Assembly: GCF_910580175.1 (NCBI RefSeq)
Contig: NZ_CAJTXD010000002.1
Location: forward strand, 310,001-374,000
Origin: an uncultured Alistipes sp.
GTDB lineage: Bacteria > Bacteroidota > Bacteroidia > Bacteroidales > Rikenellaceae
Length of the DNA stretch: 64,000 bases
Direction: 5' to 3'
The translations under genes were made by a program, and so were the position numbers. This document shows positions 28,553-35,987 of this stretch, one piece after another. The notes under the pieces are model-generated. The model ran no database searches, had not been told where the DNA came from, and saw nothing but the letters and a program-made list of their open reading frames with translations. Position 1 is the stretch's first letter. The number at the start of each line of letters is the position of its first letter.

Positions 28553-29722
28553 CTATTTGAGACGTTGATAATAAGTAAGCGTGTCGATGCCCGATGCGGG
28601 GTAAAAAATCGCTGTGAGGTCTTGCAGGATCAACTCGGGATGCACAGCGCCCGATTCCCAGAAATCCGAACCTCCGGCAGGAGTGCGGCGGCGGGTGTTG
28701 TTATAGACTTGGCCATTGCGCACGACGGGCAGGTCGGCGAACTTGGGATTCTGTGCTTTGAGTTCGGCGAGCGAGCTGCATGCCCCGACATTGAGCCATA
28801 TGTCGGCATCGGCGGCCAGCAGATAGGCCTGCTCCATGTCGACGGGCTGCGAAGCGTTGCCTTGTTCGGATGCCGTGTAGGTGTCGCCGCCTGCGTCGCG
28901 GATCAGTCGCACCATGTAATTGTTGGCCGGAGGCATGAACCAGATGTCGCGGTAGGGCGTGTTCAACAACACCTTGGGGCGGCATGCGATGTCGGGATAA
29001 TGTTCGTCGACGTAAGTCCGGATGCGTTGTGCCGTGGCATTGTAGCGGGCGGCTGTTTCGGCGAAAGTCTTCTCGCCCGTATCGCGCAGATCGCATAGTT
29101 CTGCGGCGACGATCATCCATTCGGCCTTGCCCAACGGCGAAGGTTCGAGGTAATCGCCTATATATATATAGGGAATGCGCAGCTGTTGCAGCTTGCCGGT
29201 CATGACGGTGTTTTCGCCCGTCACGCCGTATAGCAGAACGATGTCGGGACGCATGGCTGCCAGCAGCTCGAAATCCAGATCGCTGTCGTGTCCTACGTCG
29301 CGGACTTCGCCGCAGGCCCGGTGGGTGCGGATGTAGGGGTTGGAGATGTAGTCGATGCCCGATACGCCCTTGATACGGCGCACCTGGCCCAGCGCATCGA
29401 ACAAGGCGACGTGGCTCGACGAAAGGCAGACGACGCGCCGCACGGGGGCCTTGACTGCCTGCCCGTTGAAATCGGCGGGTGCCTGGGCACCTTCGCGCAG
29501 CACCAGCAGATGCTGTTCGATGCGTTCGGCTCCCTGCCAAGGGTTGCGGATGGTAATGAGCGTCGATCTGTCGTGCCGCCTGCCGCGGATGTCGAATCCG
29601 GCGGCATAGGCCGGAGCGTAGATTTCGAGGTCGAAATCGGCCGCGGAGTAGTGCGTGCGGCCGCTGCAACCGGGGGCGAGAAGCGCTCCGAGGGTAAAAA
29701 GGAGAATAAAAAACGGTTTCAT
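28553..29722 (-). CDS. ABC transporter substrate-binding lipoprotein (iron/heme/cobalamin type)
   Basis: Periplasmic binding lipoprotein of the same importer, 389 aa. Signal MKPFFILLFTLGALLAPGC with lipobox Cys at residue 19. A PBP2-type fold with VVCLSSSHVALFDALGQVRRIKGV and LLAAMRPDIVLLYGV is visible. ATG at 29722 was chosen over 29728 because a promoter box occupies 29729-29736. A TA microsatellite (tatatatata) lies inside the gene at about 29158-29169. Confidence 0.88.
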   Translation of the reverse strand: MKPFFILLFTLGALLAPGCSGRTHYSAADFDLEIYAPAYAAGFDIRGRRHDRSTLITIRNPWQGAERIEQHLLVLREGAQAPADFNGQAVKAPVRRVVCLSSSHVALFDALGQVRRIKGVSGIDYISNPYIRTHRACGEVRDVGHDSDLDFELLAAMRPDIVLLYGVTGENTVMTGKLQQLRIPYIYIGDYLEPSPLGKAEWMIVAAELCDLRDTGEKTFAETAARYNATAQRIRTYVDEHYPDIACRPKVLLNTPYRDIWFMPPANNYMVRLIRDAGGDTYTASEQGNASQPVDMEQAYLLAADADIWLNVGACSSLAELKAQNPKFADLPVVRNGQVYNNTRRRTPAGGSDFWESGAVHPELILQDLTAIFYPASGIDTLTYYQRLK

Positions 29723-29728
29723 CGCCAT

Positions 29729-29736
29729 CAAAAGTA
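29729..29736 (-). promoter_or_regulatory. -7 box of the ABC uptake operon
   Basis: Minus-strand TACTTTTG, a perfect match, ending 7 nt from the ATG at 29722. The transcript would be leaderless or nearly so. No exact TTTG at -33 (TTTC present). No Fur-like operator was recognised. Confidence 0.5.
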
Positions 29737-29754
29737 GAAAAAAATCCGCAGAAA

Positions 29755-29785
29755 TTGTTGGTTTCTCAAAAATATACTATATTTG
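29755..29785 (+). promoter_or_regulatory. promoter of tRNA-Pro
   Basis: TTG (29755-29757), 20 nt, TATATTTG (29778-29785), 29 nt before the tRNA. Confidence 0.65.
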
Positions 29786-29814
29786 CAGTCCCAAACCGAT
29801 GGGTTTCGGGTAAT

Positions 29815-29889
29815 CGGGGCGTAGCTCAGTCCGGTTAGAGTACACGTCTGGGGGGCGTGTGGTCGCTGGTTCGAATCCAGTCACCCCGA
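29815..29889 (+). tRNA. tRNA-Pro (anticodon GGG)
   Basis: A 75-nt cloverleaf: acceptor CGGGGCG with CACCCCG (one C-A mismatch), D-arm GCTCAGTCCGGTTAGAGT, anticodon stem CACGT/GCGTG around loop CTGGGGG giving anticodon GGG, T-arm CTGGTTCGAATCCAG. CCA is not encoded. It is followed by a terminator and an integrase remnant. Confidence 0.95.
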
Positions 29890-29896
29890 CAACAGG

Positions 29897-29939
29897 AAAA
29901 GCACTGATAATCCAACGGTTATCGGTGCTTTTCTTTTTT
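29897..29939 (+). terminator. terminator of tRNA-Pro
   Basis: A 14-bp stem with one G-U pair, AAAAGCACTGATAA (29897-29910) with TTATCGGTGCTTTT (29919-29932), followed by CTTTTTT. Confidence 0.85.
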
Positions 29940-29962
29940 ATCCGCACCTGCCGAAAATGAGC

Positions 29963-30008
29963 GGTTGACGCCACGGTTGACGCGAAAAAGTCAACCAAGA
30001 AGTCAACC
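29963..30008 (+). repeat. four GGTTGAC repeats (two direct, two inverted), possible integrase arm sites
   Basis: GGTTGAC occurs at 29963-29969 and 29975-29981; its complement GTCAACC at 29990-29996 and 30002-30008. The spacing is 12 nt within each pair. They lie between tRNA-Pro and the integrase remnant, where arm-type sites of tyrosine integrases are often found. Confidence 0.55.
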
Positions 30009-30015
30009 GAATCCG

Positions 30016-30108
30016 ATGAAAACATCTGTTTCCGTCGTTTGTTACAGGTACAAGGTACTTGCAAACGGAGAATCGCCGCTGATGCTCCGCATTTCCAAAG
30101 AGGATGCG
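30016..30108 (+). pseudogene. N-terminal remnant of a Bacteroidetes tyrosine integrase
   Basis: The first ~31 codons (MKTSVSVVCYRYKVLANGESPLMLRI) resemble the N-terminal SAM-like arm-binding domain of Bacteroidetes phage or conjugative-element integrases. After about codon 31 the frame continues without recognisable homology. The catalytic domain (R...H-x-x-R...Y) is absent. The position just after tRNA-Pro fits decay of an element once integrated in the tRNA 3' end. Confidence 0.6.
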
Positions 30109-30450
30109 GCTTTATTCCACATTTGGCCGCTGCGGGGTTTGGCTGCGAGGCTTGCGGGAATTTTGCAGCGAGACTTGCAGGAGTTTTGCTGTGGTGTTTG
30201 CGGGGCTTTGTTGCGGCGAGCGGTGCGGGTGCTTCCGGTCGGGGCAAAAAGGGTAACTGGGTGGCGAAATCCGAAATTTATTTTGTCCGCATGATATCTG
30301 TGATTATCTTTGACGGCCGGCCGATTGGATTCGGGGGCGGCTTCGTGATTCGGATGGCATGGACAGCCGAAACATCGGGCCGAGGATCTCTTGCGAGAGT
30401 GGTGTATCGGAAGATCGTACCGTAAGCCCGATTTCTGGCGACAGATAAAC
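30109..30450 (+). other. gene-free stretch with one orphan promoter
   Basis: No coding frame with recognisable homology was found. It contains a G-rich pseudo-repetitive part (30130-30250) and a perfect promoter at 30282-30312. It joins the integrase remnant to the degenerate cassette beginning at about 30451. Confidence 0.5.
30282..30312 (+). promoter_or_regulatory. orphan consensus promoter facing the degenerate cassette
   Basis: TTTG (30282-30285), exactly 19 nt, TATCTTTG (30305-30312). No gene with recognisable homology follows for more than 400 nt, so it may drive a non-coding transcript or be a relic. Confidence 0.6.
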
Positions 30451-31016
30451 AGATAAAAAGCAGTTCTTATTACCCGGAGTGGCCGGGGTCAAGGTTCCGG
30501 CCAGCGTGATATGCAGATTCAGCAATCCACTGGTAATATAAGGCGCAAAAAGGATAAACGCAAAAGTTCAGGGCAGACGGTTCGGTGCGGACGGTTCGTT
30601 CGGCACCGACGATTCGGTGCAAGAACGTTTCATGCGCAAATAATTCAACGCTGAAACTTTAATGCAAAGATTCCGTGCAAAAACTTTTGCTTCTTGTTTT
30701 GCGGTGTTGCCAGTTGTCCATCCCAGTTTGCCGCGGCGTTGCTCTCGACGACCCCGCTGCGGCATTCATTCCAGCGATTGCTTCGATACCTGCCGCGGGC
30801 TACCGCCACGACGCGTCGGGAGCCTTGACGAATGTCAGCACGAACGGCTACTACTGGTCGTCTTCGTCCTACGCCGCAGGCAGTGTCTACGCCGGGCGTC
30901 TGGACTTCCTTGCGGGCCGCGTGTACCCGCTGTACGACAGCTACAGAGCCTCCGCGTTTCCCGTGCGCTGCGTCCAAGCATCTGCAAGGGAGCTGTTTTT
31001 TATCTTTTTTGGGGTG
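30451..31016 (+). repeat. dispersed degenerate cassette, copy A
   Basis: About 566 bp homologous, end to end, to 47640-48163 on the other strand. Shared blocks include AGATAAAAAGCA (start), AGATTCAGCAATCCACTG (30515-30532), a ~47-bp block at 30584-30630, and CATTCATTCCAGCGATTGCTT. It ends with a FISUMP-like domain fragment. The first part encodes the end of an ORF (SVICRFSNPL then stop) and is not an intact gene. Confidence 0.8.
30791..30985 (+). pseudogene. C-terminal FISUMP/lectin-fold-like domain fragment, copy A
   Basis: The frame reads AAGYRHDASGALTNVSTNG, then YYWSSSSYAAG and, near the end, FPVRCVQAS. This is the C-terminal part of the Fibrobacter-type major paralogous (FISUMP) domain, a fold also used by variable proteins of diversity-generating retroelements. 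The usual upstream part of the domain is missing, with SIPAAGYR preceded by unrelated residues. It is gaplessly alignable over 64 codons with copy B. Confidence 0.7.
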
Positions 31017-31350
31017 TCCGCACATAGTGCGGCATCTCGGCGGGGATTTCCATCGAGTATTCCACCAGCCCGCCTACCGTGCCGTTTTCCCGCCACACGG
31101 TTTGGTAGATCAGCTTGCGGATTCCGTTTTTCTCGATCGTGTAGACGTTGCGGCCGCCTTCGTCCAGCAGACGGCGGATGATCGCCTGCGAGCGTTCGTT
31201 GTGGCAGGGGATCAGCGAGCGGCCTTGCACGTCGCCGTTCACTTCGCACGACCGGCGGTTTTGGTAGAGCACGACGCCTTGCGTGTCGCATACCGTGACG
31301 GCGCAGTCCAGTTCGTCGTTCCAGCGGGAAAAATCGATGATCGGAGTCAT
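31000..31350 (-). CDS. small PAS-domain protein
   Basis: 116-aa single-domain protein with PAS-like features (DCAVTVCDTQGVVLYQN, then GRSLIPCHNERSQAIIRRLLDEGGRN and GGLVEYSMEIP). No output domain or membrane segment; it may sense a ligand or redox state and act through a partner. The natural family end appears to be near PHYVR, after which the frame runs 6 codons (TPQKR and stop) into cassette A. Another copy-end hairpin CCGCAC-TAT-GTGCGG is formed by these codons. It lies 69 nt after the ClC gene on the same strand. Confidence 0.7.
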   Translation of the reverse strand: MTPIIDFSRWNDELDCAVTVCDTQGVVLYQNRRSCEVNGDVQGRSLIPCHNERSQAIIRRLLDEGGRNVYTIEKNGIRKLIYQTVWRENGTVGGLVEYSMEIPAEMPHYVRTPQKR

Positions 31351-31419
31351 GAGAAAGTGGTTTCTTTGCAGGGTCGTCCCTTTCGGCCGGGCCGTGGCGA
31401 AGCGCGATGCAGCGGACTT

Positions 31420-33201
31420 TTATTGTTGAATCTTTACCAGTTGTTCGCGATAGGCGTTCAGAATCCGCGACTTGGATATGAAGCCCAGGTAGCGGCCCTG
31501 CTTGTCGACCACGGGCAGCATCCACGTGCGTTTGTCTTCGAATTTGGGCAGGATGCTTTGAATGGCTTCGTGCTCAAGAATCCTGTCGGGCGGCTGGATC
31601 ATGTAGTCCGTTACCGCATGGCCGTATTTCTCGCGCTTGAACATGTCTTCGCGCAGGTCGTCGAGCTGCACCACGCCCAGCAGCCGGCCGAAGTCGTCGA
31701 TCACGGGGAAGATGTTGCGGCGCGCCGAGGAGATGATGTGCACCAGGTCGCCCAGCGTCATGCGTTCGCGGATGCGGATGAAGTCCGTTTCCATCAGGGC
31801 GTCGAGTTGCAGGAAGACGAACACCGATTGATCCTTGTCGTGGGTAAGGAGTTCGCCGCGCAGGCGCAGCTGTTTGGTGTAGATCGAGTCGGGGTCGAGC
31901 CAGTAGCCCACCGCGAACGAAATGCAGGCTGTGATCATTAGGGGGATGAACAGGCCGTAGCCGTTCGATAGTTCGGCGATCAGGAAGATCGACGTCAGCG
32001 GCGCGTTCATCACGCCTGCCATCACGCCCGCCATGCCCACCAGCGTGAACGACACCAGCGACACCTGCCAGTCGAAGAGCGCGTTGCACGTGAGCGCCAG
32101 CGCCGCGCCCGTGAAGGCTCCCACGAAGAGCGACGGGGCGAACGTTCCGCCTACGCCGCCTGCCGCATTGGTCGCCGACATGGCGATGACCTTGAAGAAC
32201 ATCGTGGCCACGACGAATAGGATCGCCACCCAGTCGATGTCGCGGAACCGGTAGAAAAGCGAGCTGTCGAAAAGTTGCTGCGTCTGGCCGTGCATCAGTG
32301 CCGTAAGCCCCTCGTAGCCTTCGCCGTAGAGCGGCGGGAAGATGAAGATCAGAATGCCCAGCACGACGCCTCCTGCGAGCCATTTCTTGTATTGCTTGTC
32401 CAGTCCCTTGAAGAAAGTGCCCACTCGTGAATTCATCGTCGTGAAGTACCACGACATCAGACCGCAGAAAATGCCCAGCAGGATGAATAGCGGAATCTGC
32501 CATAGTTCGAACGCATCTTCGGGCCGCAGCGTCACGGCCAGGATGGGGTCGAAGTCGCGCAACAGGAACGCCATCGTCGTGGCCGTGATCGAGGCGATCA
32601 GCAGCGGGATGACCGAGGCGGCTGTGATGTCGAGCATCAGGATTTCCAACACGAAGACGATGCCCGTGATCGGAGCCTTGAAGATCGCCGCGATGGCTGC
32701 GCCGGCGCCGCAGCACAGCATCAGGGTGGTGTGCTTGTAGTTGAGCCGGAACAGCTTGCCCACGTTCGAGCCGATGGCCGCTCCGGTCAATACGATCGGG
32801 GCCTCGGGGCCTACCGAACCGCCGAATCCTATGGTCGTCGCACCGCCCACGATCGAACTCCAGCAGTTGTGGCGTGCGATGCGCGAGTTTTTGCGCGACA
32901 TGGCTTGCAGCACCCGCGTCACACCCTCCGAAATGTTGTCCCGAACGACATATTTCACAAAGAGCGACGCCAGGATGATGCCCATCGCCGGATAGATCAG
33001 GAACAGCAGGTGGGCGCTTTCCACCGGAAACCAGCGCGTCAGCCCTCCTTTGATGGCATAGAGCAGGATTTCGAAAAGATAGGTGCCCACACCGGCCAGG
33101 GCGCCTACGATCACGGCCAACAGCATCATGATCTGGCGTGTCGACAGCCGCCGGGTCAGATGGAGGAAATAGGTGTAGATGCGTTCGGTGCGCAGGCGCA
33201 T
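31420..33201 (-). CDS. ClC-family chloride channel/transporter with CBS domains
   Basis: 593-aa integral membrane protein. Ten or more hydrophobic helices precede a cytoplasmic CBS pair. The ion-path motif GFGGSVGPEAPIVLTGAAIGS lies near residues 125-145; GAGAAIAAIFKAPITG and GGVGGTFAPSLFVGAFTGAA are also conserved. In ClC transporters the Glu of GxExP is the gating residue, and it is present here (PEAP). CBS repeats occupy about 455-590 (RRNIFPVIDDFGRLLGVV and RTWMLPVVDKQGRYLGFIS) and may bind adenine nucleotides. Confidence 0.93.
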   Translation of the reverse strand: MRLRTERIYTYFLHLTRRLSTRQIMMLLAVIVGALAGVGTYLFEILLYAIKGGLTRWFPVESAHLLFLIYPAMGIILASLFVKYVVRDNISEGVTRVLQAMSRKNSRIARHNCWSSIVGGATTIGFGGSVGPEAPIVLTGAAIGSNVGKLFRLNYKHTTLMLCCGAGAAIAAIFKAPITGIVFVLEILMLDITAASVIPLLIASITATTMAFLLRDFDPILAVTLRPEDAFELWQIPLFILLGIFCGLMSWYFTTMNSRVGTFFKGLDKQYKKWLAGGVVLGILIFIFPPLYGEGYEGLTALMHGQTQQLFDSSLFYRFRDIDWVAILFVVATMFFKVIAMSATNAAGGVGGTFAPSLFVGAFTGAALALTCNALFDWQVSLVSFTLVGMAGVMAGVMNAPLTSIFLIAELSNGYGLFIPLMITACISFAVGYWLDPDSIYTKQLRLRGELLTHDKDQSVFVFLQLDALMETDFIRIRERMTLGDLVHIISSARRNIFPVIDDFGRLLGVVQLDDLREDMFKREKYGHAVTDYMIQPPDRILEHEAIQSILPKFEDKRTWMLPVVDKQGRYLGFISKSRILNAYREQLVKIQQ

Positions 33202-33289
33202 GGCGGGAAGCGGTTAAGAGGGCGTGTTGGCAGTGAGCGGTTAGGGCGGGGCGTTCGCAGGGAGCAGGGATGCGCGGGAGTCTTTTCCT

Positions 33290-34417
33290 TTATTCGTCCT
33301 TTTCGGCAAAGGCCTGCGTCTGGGCCGCGATCAGTTCCTTGTCGTCGAAATAGTTTATCTTCATTGCGTTGCGTACGTCGTTCAGCGTGGCTGCGGCCGC
33401 TTCGCGTGCCTGGCGCGAACCCGCTTCGAGCATTGCATAGACTTCGGCGATCCGCGTCTCATAGTAGCGGCGGCGTTCGCGGATGGGGTCGAGCACTTCG
33501 TTCAGCACGGCGATCAGCAGGCGTTTGACCTTCACGTCGCCCAGTCCGCCGCGGCGATAGTGGGCTTTCAGCTCGTCGAGCGAGGGGTATTCGGGCAGGT
33601 ATTTCTCGAAATGTTCCGGACGGCAAAAGGCGTCCAGGTAGGTAAACACCGTGTTGCCCTCGACCTTGCCGGGGTCTTCGACGCGCAGATGGTCGGGGTC
33701 GGTGTACATGCCCATCACTTTTTTCTTCACTTCGTCGGCCGTGTCCGACAGATAGATGCAGTTGCCCAGCGATTTCGACATCTTGGTTTTGCCGTCGGTG
33801 CCCGGCAGACGCATGCACGCCGCGTTGTCGGGCAGCAGGATTTCGGGTTCGACCAGCGTGGGGCCGTAGGTCGAGTTGAACTTGTGGACGATCTCGCGCG
33901 TCTGTTCGATCATCGGCTCCTGGTCTTCGCCCGCCGGAACGGTCGTTGCGCGGAACGCCGTGATGTCCGACGCCTGGCTGATGGGGTAGGTAAAGAAGCC
34001 CACCGGGATGCCCTGGCGCTGTGTCGTATCGCCCTCGGCGGCGTTCTCGGAGAATCCGCGCAGCTGGATTTCGGCTTTCACGGTCGGGTTGCGTTGCAGG
34101 CGCTGCACCGTTACCAGATTCATGTAGTAGAACGCCAGTTCGCACAATTCGGGAATCTGCGACTGGATGAAAAGCGTCGACTTCGTCGGATCGAGACCTG
34201 CCGAGAGGTAGTCGAGCGCCACTTCGATGACGTTCTGACGAACCTTTTCCGGATTGTCGGCGTTGTCCGTCAGGGCCTGGGCGTCGGCGATCATGATGAA
34301 AATCTTGTCGAATTCGCCCGAGTTCTGCAACTCCACCCTGCGGCGGAGCGAACCTACATAGTGACCCAGATGGAGCCGGCCTGTGGGGCGGTCGCCCGTA
34401 AGAATTATTTTTGCCAT
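33290..34417 (-). CDS. trpS: tryptophan--tRNA ligase
   Basis: 375-aa class I synthetase. The HIGH-like motif is TGRLHLGHYVGSL near residues 12-24; KMSKS is exact in DGKTKMSKSLGNC; the FTYPISQASDI block lines the active site. It begins with MAKIILTGDRPTG, as expected. The 88 nt between it and the ClC gene contain a short imperfect direct repeat (GCGGTTA) and no promoter that I can recognise. Confidence 0.96.
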   Translation of the reverse strand: MAKIILTGDRPTGRLHLGHYVGSLRRRVELQNSGEFDKIFIMIADAQALTDNADNPEKVRQNVIEVALDYLSAGLDPTKSTLFIQSQIPELCELAFYYMNLVTVQRLQRNPTVKAEIQLRGFSENAAEGDTTQRQGIPVGFFTYPISQASDITAFRATTVPAGEDQEPMIEQTREIVHKFNSTYGPTLVEPEILLPDNAACMRLPGTDGKTKMSKSLGNCIYLSDTADEVKKKVMGMYTDPDHLRVEDPGKVEGNTVFTYLDAFCRPEHFEKYLPEYPSLDELKAHYRRGGLGDVKVKRLLIAVLNEVLDPIRERRRYYETRIAEVYAMLEAGSRQAREAAAATLNDVRNAMKINYFDDKELIAAQTQAFAEKDE

Positions 34418-34595
34418 AATACGATAATCTTTTTTCCGTAAATAAGTTCCGCCGCCGTCCGGTTATCCGGTGGTATTTCGGAGCCGTCGGCTGCAACGCC
34501 CCTGTGCGGGTGCCTCTGCGAGATGTCGAAACCCGATTCAGCGCAGGGTTGATTGGTACAAACTTACGAAAATCCGCGTGCGCGACCTAATAAAG

Positions 34596-34626
34596 TTGGA
34601 GAATATCGTTTTTTTTTATACTTTCG
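34596..34626 (+). promoter_or_regulatory. candidate oxyR promoter
   Basis: TTG (34596-34598), 20 nt, TACTTTCG (34619-34626), one base off consensus, 22 nt from the ATG. The 231-nt region upstream to trpS shows no other gene. Confidence 0.45.
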
Positions 34627-34648
34627 TCTGTCGAAATAAATTGTTGCT

Positions 34649-35560
34649 ATGACTATCATCCAACTCGAATACCTCCTTGCTGTGGCCAACTGCGGCAGTT
34701 TTTCGCTTGCCGCCGAGCATTGTTTCGTTACGCAGCCGTCGTTGAGCATGCAGGTCAAGGCCCTCGAAGAGGAGTTGGGGGTCGTGCTGCTGGATCGTTC
34801 GAAGAAGCCCGTCATCCCCACCGAGGCGGGCGAAGTCGTGCTGGAGCAGGCACGGCGCACGCTCTCGGCCTATAATTATATCAAGGAGGCCGTCGCCGAG
34901 CTGAAAGGCGAAACCGCTGGCAAACTGCGTCTGGGCGTCATTCCGACCATCGCACCTTATTTATTGCACAAGTTCATCCCCGCTTTCGTGCGCGACTTTC
35001 CCAAAGTCGAGCTGGAGATTTCCGAAATGGTAACGGCCGATATCGTCGAAGCATTGAAACGCGACCGGATCGATGCCGCACTGGTCGCCAGCGGCACCTG
35101 CGGCGAGGGGATTCTTGAACAGGAATTGTTCAACGACCGGTTCTATGCCTATGTCTCGCCCGAAAATCCGCTCTACGAGCGGCAGAATATCCGTATCGAG
35201 GATATCGATCTGCGCGATCTGGTAATCCTCAGCCCCGGCAACTGCATGCGCGACCAGATCATCGAGTTGTGCCAAGCGCGCCGCAGCATGCCTGCGCATT
35301 ATTCTTTCGAGTCGGGATCGCTCGACACCTTGATGCGCATCGTCGACTGCACATCGTGCCTGACGATCATCCCCGAGATGGCTGTCGAATTCATTCCCGC
35401 CGATCGGCGCGACCGGCTCAAAACCTTGGCCAAGGGGGCTACTTCGCGCAAGATCGCCATTGCCGTACGGCGCACCTATGTTAAGAATTCGATCATTCGC
35501 GCCCTGACCGACACCATCTTGGCTTATGCCGGCGCGGGGCAGGGTTCCGAAAATTTGTGA
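34649..35560 (+). CDS. oxyR: LysR-type peroxide sensor OxyR
   Basis: 303-aa transcription activator. LysR helix-turn-helix at residues 1-60 (LEYLLAVANCGSFSLAAEHCFVTQPSLSMQ). The regulatory domain has the two redox cysteines of OxyR at residues 199 and 208 (SPGNCMRDQIIELCQ), the same numbering as in E. coli, which form a disulfide on peroxide exposure. It likely controls catalase, Dps and alkyl hydroperoxide reductase genes outside the window. Confidence 0.92.
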   Translation: MTIIQLEYLLAVANCGSFSLAAEHCFVTQPSLSMQVKALEEELGVVLLDRSKKPVIPTEAGEVVLEQARRTLSAYNYIKEAVAELKGETAGKLRLGVIPTIAPYLLHKFIPAFVRDFPKVELEISEMVTADIVEALKRDRIDAALVASGTCGEGILEQELFNDRFYAYVSPENPLYERQNIRIEDIDLRDLVILSPGNCMRDQIIELCQARRSMPAHYSFESGSLDTLMRIVDCTSCLTIIPEMAVEFIPADRRDRLKTLAKGATSRKIAIAVRRTYVKNSIIRALTDTILAYAGAGQGSENL

Positions 35561-35592
35561 ATCCCGGATTGGGTAATTCTAAATCTTCTTCC

Positions 35593-35600
35593 TATCTTTG
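35593..35600 (+). promoter_or_regulatory. -7 box of the rsfS-ftsH operon
   Basis: TATCTTTG, perfect consensus, 26 nt before the rsfS ATG; a TTG lies about 21 nt upstream. Confidence 0.65.
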
Positions 35601-35626
35601 CAAGGTTATAGGTATATTCGATTTTT

Positions 35627-35977
35627 ATGGAGAAACTTATCGAAACGATCGTCGGAGCGATTGAAGATAAAAAGGGTAAGAATATTGTATCGTTGGACCT
35701 TTCGGGTTTCGACGGCGCCATCTGTTCGGCGTTCGTAGTCTGCAATGCCGATTCCACGACGCAGGTCGCGGCCATCGCCGACGGCATCGAGGAGAAGGTG
35801 CAGGAGACCCTCGGCGAGAAGGTGTGGCGTGTCGAGGGGCAGCAGAGCGCGGTCTGGATCGCCATGGATTATGTCGATGTGGTGGTGCATATCTTCCAGA
35901 CCGAGTTGCGCGACTTTTACCGCCTGGAGGAGTTGTGGGCCGATGCGCCGCTGACCCGTTACGAATACGAAGAGTGA
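35627..35977 (+). CDS. rsfS: ribosome silencing factor RsfS (Iojap family)
   Basis: 116-aa protein that binds L14 and blocks subunit joining when nutrients are scarce. Family features: GKNIVSLDLSGFDGAICSAFVVCNADSTTQV and the C-terminal SAVWIAMDYVDVVVHIFQTELRDFYRLEELWADA. It is the first gene of a run with ftsH (10 nt apart), as is common in Bacteroidetes. Confidence 0.94.
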   Translation: MEKLIETIVGAIEDKKGKNIVSLDLSGFDGAICSAFVVCNADSTTQVAAIADGIEEKVQETLGEKVWRVEGQQSAVWIAMDYVDVVVHIFQTELRDFYRLEELWADAPLTRYEYEE

Positions 35978-35987
35978 TTTTCCCGCT

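Noticed and set aside
29158..29169. TA microsatellite in the ABC binding-protein gene
   Set aside because: Short and in frame with conserved tyrosine/isoleucine codons; phase variation is possible but unsupported.
29777..30247. Minus-strand frame containing GVTGFEPATTRPP over tRNA-Pro
   Set aside because: This peptide is the well-known spurious translation of a tRNA antisense strand; it is not a gene.
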